Shown here: positions 6,749-10,361 of the stretch, piece after piece
How the letters are laid out: every line of letters starts with the position of its first letter
Numbering within the stretch: the first letter of the stretch is position 1
From: CAZZBK01 sp964652155
Lineage (GTDB): Bacteria; Planctomycetota; Planctomycetia; Pirellulales; PNKZ01
DNA: 10,361 bases
Assembly: GCA_964652155.1 (NCBI GenBank)
Contig: CAZZBK010000180.1
Location: 1 to 10,361 of the forward strand
Direction of reading: 5' to 3'
Program-made: the position numbers and the translations under genes
The notes under the pieces: generated by a model
The model's database searches: none
Seen by the model: the letters and a program-made list of their open reading frames with translations, nothing else
What the model was told of the DNA's origin: nothing

Positions 6749-6936
6749 AGTAGGCAGTAGGCAGCGGCGGAGGTGCTCGAAACGAGTCCTCACGTTAGCC
6801 GCGACGCGCTAGCGGAGCCCGTAAACGTCGCCCACCGACGAGCAAGCGACGGCGCTCGATTCACGCTTCCCGGCGGCATAGCCGCCGGCTTGGGATCTGC
6901 ATTCAACTGCCCGCTGTCTACTGCCCTCTGCCTACT
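6749..6936. repeat. Mosaic intergenic repeat bounded by inverted AGTAGGCAG arrays
   Basis: The left end is a tandem AGTAGGCAGTAGGCAG (6749-6764). The right end (6907-6936) is the degenerate reverse complement, with CTGCCCGCTGTCTACTGCC then CTCTGCCTACT. Between them are TTAGCCGCGACGCGCTAGCG (6795-6814) and the strong hairpin at 6870-6888. The block fills the 206 bases between the convergent MFS and phosphofructokinase genes. The same tandem flanks the assembly gap at 9043. It is non-coding repeat DNA; an open frame starting at 6773 only runs through it and into the antisense of the next gene. Confidence 0.7.
6870..6888. terminator. GC-rich hairpin between convergent genes, possible bidirectional terminator
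   Basis: CCGGCGGC, loop ATA, GCCGCCGG forms a perfect 8-bp stem. It lies about 130 bases after the transporter stop and about 60 bases beyond the phosphofructokinase stop on the other strand. The place suits a shared terminator, but no T-run follows on either strand, so it may simply be part of the surrounding repeat. Confidence 0.35.
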
Positions 6937-6946
6937 CACACTCTCA

Positions 6947-8257
6947 TCACTCGTTCACGTCGGTCTCAAGGAACCGGGCGAGCATGTGAAAGTCGCTGTT
7001 GGGCTCGACGAACCGCACCTTCGTCACGAGCGTTTCGGGATCGACGAGTTGGCTGAACGGCACAAAGTTCAAATCGAGCTGGCCGCTCACGCTGACCATC
7101 ACGCCATCGAGCCGATTCTCGACCAACGCGCGATACGCGCCCACGCCCAACTGGCTACCCAGCATCACGTCGAAGGCGTGCGGCCGGGCGCAACGTGCCT
7201 CGTAGCCCAATTGCAAGCCGGTCACTTTACGCTTGCGGCCCGTCTGCTTCTCGTACTCCTTGCCGATCAGCTTCGAGAACATCCGGCCTAGGTTGACGTC
7301 CGATATCGCGATGTGTCCGTGATCGTCTCGCTGGATGCCGTGCAGGAACGATTCGGGCAGATACTCGGCGAGCCCCTCGGCCATGATAATCACGCCGAAC
7401 TCTTTGTTCTCTTCCTCGCGGGCCAGCATCGTGCGGACAATTCGCTTGACCACCTCATCCATGTTCATGATGGGGCGCGTGTGCGTCTTGCCGGTTTTCG
7501 AGTCGGTGACGGTCTCTTCGAGGCGGTACTTGCCAACCACATCTTCAACGCTGATGACAAAGCTCGCTTCGCCGGCGATCGCCGTGCCGTAGGCCAGCCA
7601 GCCGGCGCTGCGGCCCATCGTCTCGCAAAGGAAATACGCCCGGGCGGCTTCGGCGTCGGCCAGCAGGTTGCGAACTTCCTGCGCCAGTGTCTCGACCGCC
7701 GTGAAATAGCCGAACGTGAAATCAATGCCCGAGTAATCGTTGTCGATTGTCTTGGGCAAATGCACGACGGGAATACGCTTTTGCGACGGCGGCAGGTACT
7801 TTTGAAAGGCTTGGAACTTGTTGGCCGTCTTGAGCGTGTCGTCGCCGCCAATGCTGATGAGCGCGTCGACATCGATCGAGCACAGCGCGTCGTAGACGGT
7901 TTTGAGCGGCCGGGTCTTGTCCAGATCCTTCAAGTGATCGGGATGCGAGACCATCTTGCCGGGGTTGGCTCGCGCGGTGCCGATCATAATTCCCTGGCTG
8001 TTGCGCGTCCGCTTGAGCCGGCGATGATCGAGGATCACGAAGTCGCGATCGAGTTGCAGCGGCCGCTCGGGCGCGAACTCCATCAGGTGCGAGTAGCCGT
8101 GCAGCACGCCGACGACCTCGATCCCATGCCGCACGAACGACACGGCGGCGGTCGAGATCACCGCGTTGGCGGCCGGCGCGGGGCCACCGGCAAATAAAAT
8201 CGCCACGCGGCGAAAATGAGTGGGGGTCTTCTGCGGTCGAGCAAGCGTCGAGGCCAT
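6947..8257 (-). CDS. pfp: 6-phosphofructokinase, PPi-dependent type
   Basis: The 436-residue protein has all main PFK motifs: FAGGPAPAAN (22-31), GGDDT (137-141), PKTIDND (168-174), MGRSAGW (214-220), IMAEGL (291-296) and GYEARCARPHAFD (351-363). Asp140 in GGDDT and Lys169 in PKTIDND are the residues that favour pyrophosphate over ATP (ATP enzymes usually have GGDGS and PGTIDND). It phosphorylates fructose 6-phosphate in glycolysis, reversibly if PPi-linked. One oddity is Ala at 29-30, where many PFKs have Pro-Gly-x-Asn. The start ATG 8257 has no clear Shine-Dalgarno. It lies 125 bases downstream of the bifunctional nuclease gene on the same strand; no functional link is evident. Family assignment is certain; phosphoryl donor is inferred from motifs. 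Confidence 0.95.
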   Translation of the reverse strand: MASTLARPQKTPTHFRRVAILFAGGPAPAANAVISTAAVSFVRHGIEVVGVLHGYSHLMEFAPERPLQLDRDFVILDHRRLKRTRNSQGIMIGTARANPGKMVSHPDHLKDLDKTRPLKTVYDALCSIDVDALISIGGDDTLKTANKFQAFQKYLPPSQKRIPVVHLPKTIDNDYSGIDFTFGYFTAVETLAQEVRNLLADAEAARAYFLCETMGRSAGWLAYGTAIAGEASFVISVEDVVGKYRLEETVTDSKTGKTHTRPIMNMDEVVKRIVRTMLAREEENKEFGVIIMAEGLAEYLPESFLHGIQRDDHGHIAISDVNLGRMFSKLIGKEYEKQTGRKRKVTGLQLGYEARCARPHAFDVMLGSQLGVGAYRALVENRLDGVMVSVSGQLDLNFVPFSQLVDPETLVTKVRFVEPNSDFHMLARFLETDVNE

Positions 8258-8333
8258 GATGCAACAGTCGGGGGTGAGTAAAATCAGTGAATAACGATGG
8301 AACTAGCCGCCACGAACTTGATGCCCCCGCCCC

Positions 8334-8365
8334 CCTGCCCTGCTCCTACTCGCCTGCCCTGCTCC
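8334..8365. repeat. Short direct repeat in C-rich spacer
   Basis: CCTGCCCTGCTCC occurs at 8334-8346 and again at 8353-8365, with a 19-base period. It follows a C-rich run in the 125-base spacer between the phosphofructokinase and bifunctional nuclease genes. On the minus strand it reads GGAGCAGGGCAGG, similar in style to the other tandem repeats in the window. No gene or terminator with a T-run is seen in this spacer. Confidence 0.5.
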
Positions 8366-8382
8366 GGCTCGTCGGCGGGCAA

Positions 8383-8823
8383 CTACTCATCATCGTCTTC
8401 GTCCGGCGGGGCTTGGTCCTGATCGCCGAGCACGTCTTGCAGCACGTCCTCGCTGACATAGATCGGCAATTGCGGATCGCAGGTGACGGCCACGGCAATC
8501 GCGTCCGAGGGGCGGGCGTCGATGTCGAGCAACTCCCCCTCGTGACGAATGCGTAGCTTGGCGAAATACGTGTGATCTTTCAAGTCGCTAATGACCACGC
8601 TTTCCAATTCGCCCCCCAGTTGTTCGCAGATGTTGACGACCAGATCGTGGGTCAACGGCCGCGGCGACTGAAAACCCTTCACCCGGCGATCGATGCTCGT
8701 CGCCTCGAAGATGCCAATCAGGATAGGAAACGTCCGCGGGCCGTCGATCTCTTTGAGATAGATCACCTGTTGGTCGTTGATCTCACTAATGATGATCCGC
8801 GACAGTTCCATTTGTACGGGCAT
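8383..8823 (-). CDS. Bifunctional nuclease family protein (BFN, DUF151)
   Basis: The 146-residue protein matches the BFN/DUF151 domain end to end. It shows IIISEINDQQVIYLKE (10-25), FPILIGIFEA (32-41), RPLTHDL (55-61), the AKLRIRHEGELLDIDARPSDAIAVA stretch (88-112) with its hallmark RPSDAIA, and a terminal acidic tail (DEDDDE). Family members were reported to have DNase and RNase activity, but their role in bacteria is poorly known. I chose ATG 8823, preceded at a suitable distance by AGGTG; a GTG at 8829 in frame would add two residues. It has its own -10 box upstream and sits in front of the phosphofructokinase gene, with a repeat-containing spacer between. Confidence 0.93.
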   Translation of the reverse strand: MPVQMELSRIIISEINDQQVIYLKEIDGPRTFPILIGIFEATSIDRRVKGFQSPRPLTHDLVVNICEQLGGELESVVISDLKDHTYFAKLRIRHEGELLDIDARPSDAIAVAVTCDPQLPIYVSEDVLQDVLGDQDQAPPDEDDDE

Positions 8824-8885
8824 GACCACACCTGCGAGCGAGGCGACATCGACGCGACAAGCGAATGCTTGGTCCGTGAGCGTTG

Positions 8886-8891
8886 ATTATA
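8886..8891 (-). promoter_or_regulatory. -10 box of the bifunctional nuclease gene
   Basis: The minus strand reads TATAAT exactly, about 63 bases upstream of the ATG, inside an AT-rich patch (CCAATTCTATAATCAACG). The expected -35 position reads AGCGAT, which is not a match, so the promoter may rely on another sigma factor or an activator. Confidence 0.45.
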
Positions 8892-8942
8892 GAATTGGTC
8901 GAGCACGCATCGCTAGGGGCACGCGGGAATTTCGCCCGCTGC

Positions 8943-9042
8943 NNNNNNNNNNNNNNNNNNNNNNNNNNNNNNNNNNNNNNNNNNNNNNNNNNNNNNNNNN
9001 NNNNNNNNNNNNNNNNNNNNNNNNNNNNNNNNNNNNNNNNNN
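8943..9042. other. Assembly gap (100 N)
   Basis: A run of exactly 100 N, the usual placeholder for a scaffold join of unknown length. The right edge is a tandem CAGTAGGCAGTAGGCAGG, which suggests the assembly broke in repeat DNA. Frames crossing the gap are meaningless, and a gene could be hidden here. Confidence 0.98.
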
Positions 9043-9060
9043 CAGTAGGCAGTAGGCAGG
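9043..9060. repeat. AGTAGGCAG tandem at gap edge
   Basis: CAGTAGGCAGTAGGCAGG repeats the 7-base unit AGTAGGC and is the same tandem as at 6749-6764. It ends 17 bases before the 3' end of the endonuclease III-related gene. The array may continue into the gap. Confidence 0.7.
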
Positions 9061-9077
9061 CCCATGCGTGAGCCCCG

Positions 9078-9740
9078 TCACAGCATCTCGTACGGCCCGC
9101 TGCTGGGGAGCAGACACGCTAGCGGGCACTGCTCGCACTGCGGCTGGGCGACTTTGCAGAACTCGCTTGCCACACGCTGCACGTTCGTGTGTAACGCGCG
9201 ATACACGTCCACATCGCGCTCGAACGATGCGTGCACAAAATCCTGAATCGACTCGTAATCGGCCGTGAAGTCGACCCAGCCGTGCCGCGCGAAGACCCGC
9301 AACGCGGCGATCTCGACTGGATACTGCGGCTGCTGGACGACTTCAAGCAGAATCGTGTCGGCCAGCGTGGGGGAGATTCCTTTCACGGCGAGCAATTGCT
9401 CGCGCAGCACGCTGGGCGAGCTGTTGAGCCATGCGTCGAGCGATCCGCCATATTGATGCGCGATGAGTTGTAGCACGCCGCGCAGTTGTTTCGCTTTCCG
9501 CTCGGCATGTCCGACGCCAGCGAGATGCTCGGCCAACTCGGCGACGCTCAGGCGGCCGAGCGCGCGGACGCTGAGCAAGCCCGACTCACGCAGTTGCTCG
9601 ATGACCGTGAGCTCGCCAGAGCGTGCGGGCCGGGGCTCGACGATCACGTGCAGCAATTGTTCGAGTGGCTCGCGATGCTCGTTGGGGGCTGCGCCGTAGC
9701 GGGCCTGTAATCGTTCCAGAGCTTGTATCCATCCATTCAT
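9078..9740 (-). CDS. Endonuclease III-related HhH-GPD protein with atypical active site
   Basis: The 220-residue protein has the layout of the endonuclease III superfamily. It has helical N-terminal segments, a helix-hairpin-helix LLAVKGISPTLADTILLEV (117-135), the GPD-like segment PVEIAALRVFARHGW (141-155), and a C-terminal cysteine cluster C195, C202, C205, C209. The usual enzymes excise oxidised bases and use a Lys in the hairpin and an Asp 18 residues later. Here those positions read Thr125 and Glu143. The cysteine spacing is C-x6-C-x2-C-x3-C rather than the usual x5 for the last gap, so 4Fe-4S binding is uncertain. I chose ATG 9740, with GAG 6 bases upstream; ATG 9743 or GTG 9776 are alternatives. 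It is divergent from the EVE-domain gene. The superfamily is clear; activity is open. Confidence 0.85.
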   Translation of the reverse strand: MNGWIQALERLQARYGAAPNEHREPLEQLLHVIVEPRPARSGELTVIEQLRESGLLSVRALGRLSVAELAEHLAGVGHAERKAKQLRGVLQLIAHQYGGSLDAWLNSSPSVLREQLLAVKGISPTLADTILLEVVQQPQYPVEIAALRVFARHGWVDFTADYESIQDFVHASFERDVDVYRALHTNVQRVASEFCKVAQPQCEQCPLACLLPSSGPYEML

Positions 9741-9792
9741 CATGCACTCGCCGTGTCGTCCTGTCTCGCTCTTCACGGAGAGAGATTTTCGT

Positions 9793-9798
9793 TATATT
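9793..9798 (+). promoter_or_regulatory. -10 box candidate of the EVE-domain gene
   Basis: TATATT lies in an AT-rich patch (TTTTCGTTATATTGTG) about 40 bases before the ATG. At 17-base spacing the -35 position reads TCTTCA, a weak match. The divergent glycosylase gene starts about 50 bases to the left, so the two promoters must lie close together. Confidence 0.35.
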
Positions 9799-9836
9799 GT
9801 GTCTTCGTGCAAGTCATCTGCCCCAGGGAGTCTGTC

Positions 9837-10334
9837 ATGCCCCGTCGTTGTTGGTTGGTGAAAAGTGAGCCGGGCTGTTTCTCGATCCACGATTTGGCCA
9901 AGTGCCCGAAGCAGACGACCCATTGGGACGGTGTGCGCAATTATCAGGCGCGGAATTTTATGCGCGACGGTATGAAGGTTGGCGACGAGGTGCTGTTCTA
10001 TCACAGCAACGCTGAGCCATCGGCGGTCGCAGGGACGGCGGTCGTGGCGAGCGAGGCGTATCCGGACTTCACCGCCTTCGACAAACACGATCAGCACTAC
10101 GATCCCAAGTCGAAGCGAGACGATCCGACCTGGATGATGGTCGACATCCGGCTCGGCGAGATCTTCGCGGAGCCGATCCCGTTGGAGCGTTTGCGCGGCG
10201 TGGCGTCATTGCAGCGCATGGAGCTTCTGAGGCGCGGGTCGCGATTGAGCGTGCAGGTCGTTTCCCCGACGGAGTTCGACACGATCGTGGCGCTTGGTCG
10301 GCAAGCGAGCGCCCCGGCAAAGCGTAAGTCGTAG
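9837..10334 (+). CDS. EVE domain-containing protein (PUA-like fold)
   Basis: The 165-residue protein carries the full EVE domain: WLVKSEP (6-12), HWDGVRNYQARNFM (29-42), VGDEVLFYHSN (48-58), YDPKSK (88-93), and the WMMVDIR strand (99-105). The last residues are basic (APAKRKS). EVE domains share the PUA/YTH-like fold and are thought to bind modified bases in DNA or RNA; in eukaryotes the relative is THYN1. The start ATG 9837 is fixed by AGGGAG 6 bases upstream. A frame extending to 9723 would run through the promoter region and is rejected. It is divergent from the base-excision-type gene, which would suit a nucleic-acid modification theme, though this is only context. After its stop, the window's last bases contain GAGGAG, which may be the Shine-Dalgarno of a gene beyond the edge. 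Confidence 0.93.
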   Translation: MPRRCWLVKSEPGCFSIHDLAKCPKQTTHWDGVRNYQARNFMRDGMKVGDEVLFYHSNAEPSAVAGTAVVASEAYPDFTAFDKHDQHYDPKSKRDDPTWMMVDIRLGEIFAEPIPLERLRGVASLQRMELLRRGSRLSVQVVSPTEFDTIVALGRQASAPAKRKS

Positions 10335-10361
10335 CATTCATCCATAACTCAGCAGAGGAGC

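Noticed and set aside
7313..8197. Plus-strand open frame of 294 residues opposite the phosphofructokinase
   Set aside because: Antisense of a gene with complete PFK motifs; no recognisable domain of its own.
8777..9138. Open frames crossing the run of N
   Set aside because: They exist only because undetermined bases contain no stop codon.
9723..9836. N-terminal extension of the EVE-domain protein
   Set aside because: It would include the promoter region; ATG 9837 has a clear AGGGAG at 6-base spacing and begins directly before the WLVKSEP motif.

Overview
The window looks like chromosomal DNA from a planctomycete, most likely in or near the Pirellulales. This is inferred from three things: high GC, a bacterial operon of tetrahydromethanopterin/methanofuran-linked C1-pathway genes, and intergenic DNA full of short degenerate palindromic and tandem repeats. 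No marker gene fixes the species. There is no phage, transposase, CRISPR array or rRNA. One 100-base run of N (8943-9042) is an assembly gap.

Left part (1-4958, minus strand). A tRNA-His(GTG) lies at the edge. It is followed by about 300 bases without a gene that carry a palindrome and an inverted repeat. Then comes a compact five-gene unit transcribed right to left: a dienelactone-hydrolase-like esterase, an alpha/beta hydrolase, an ATP-grasp ligase, an ASKHA/hydantoinase-type MfnF-like protein and an amino-acid-kinase-type MfnE-like protein. Gaps are 15, 16, 8 and -4 bases, so it reads as one operon. The last three genes match families used to build the C1 carrier methanofuran/methylofuran in methanogens and methylotrophs. 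The two hydrolases are not known members of that pathway. The C-terminal tail of the ATP-grasp gene appears to be built from palindromic repeat DNA read in frame.

Middle (4959-6946). A divergent intergenic region of about 340 bases holds a possible operator and a second copy of the inverted-repeat family seen at the left. It separates the operon from a plus-strand MFS transporter of the anion:cation symporter (sugar-acid type) family. The transporter converges on the next gene across about 200 bases of mosaic repeat DNA.

Right part (6947-10361). Two minus-strand genes follow: a PPi-type 6-phosphofructokinase and a bifunctional-nuclease (DUF151) protein with a good -10 box. After the repeat-flanked gap come a divergent pair: an endonuclease III-related HhH-GPD protein with altered catalytic positions and atypical Cys spacing, and an EVE-domain protein with a clear Shine-Dalgarno. 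These are ordinary housekeeping or accessory genes. The points most worth a second look are the C1-cofactor operon, the repeat-built protein tail, and the unusual glycosylase.
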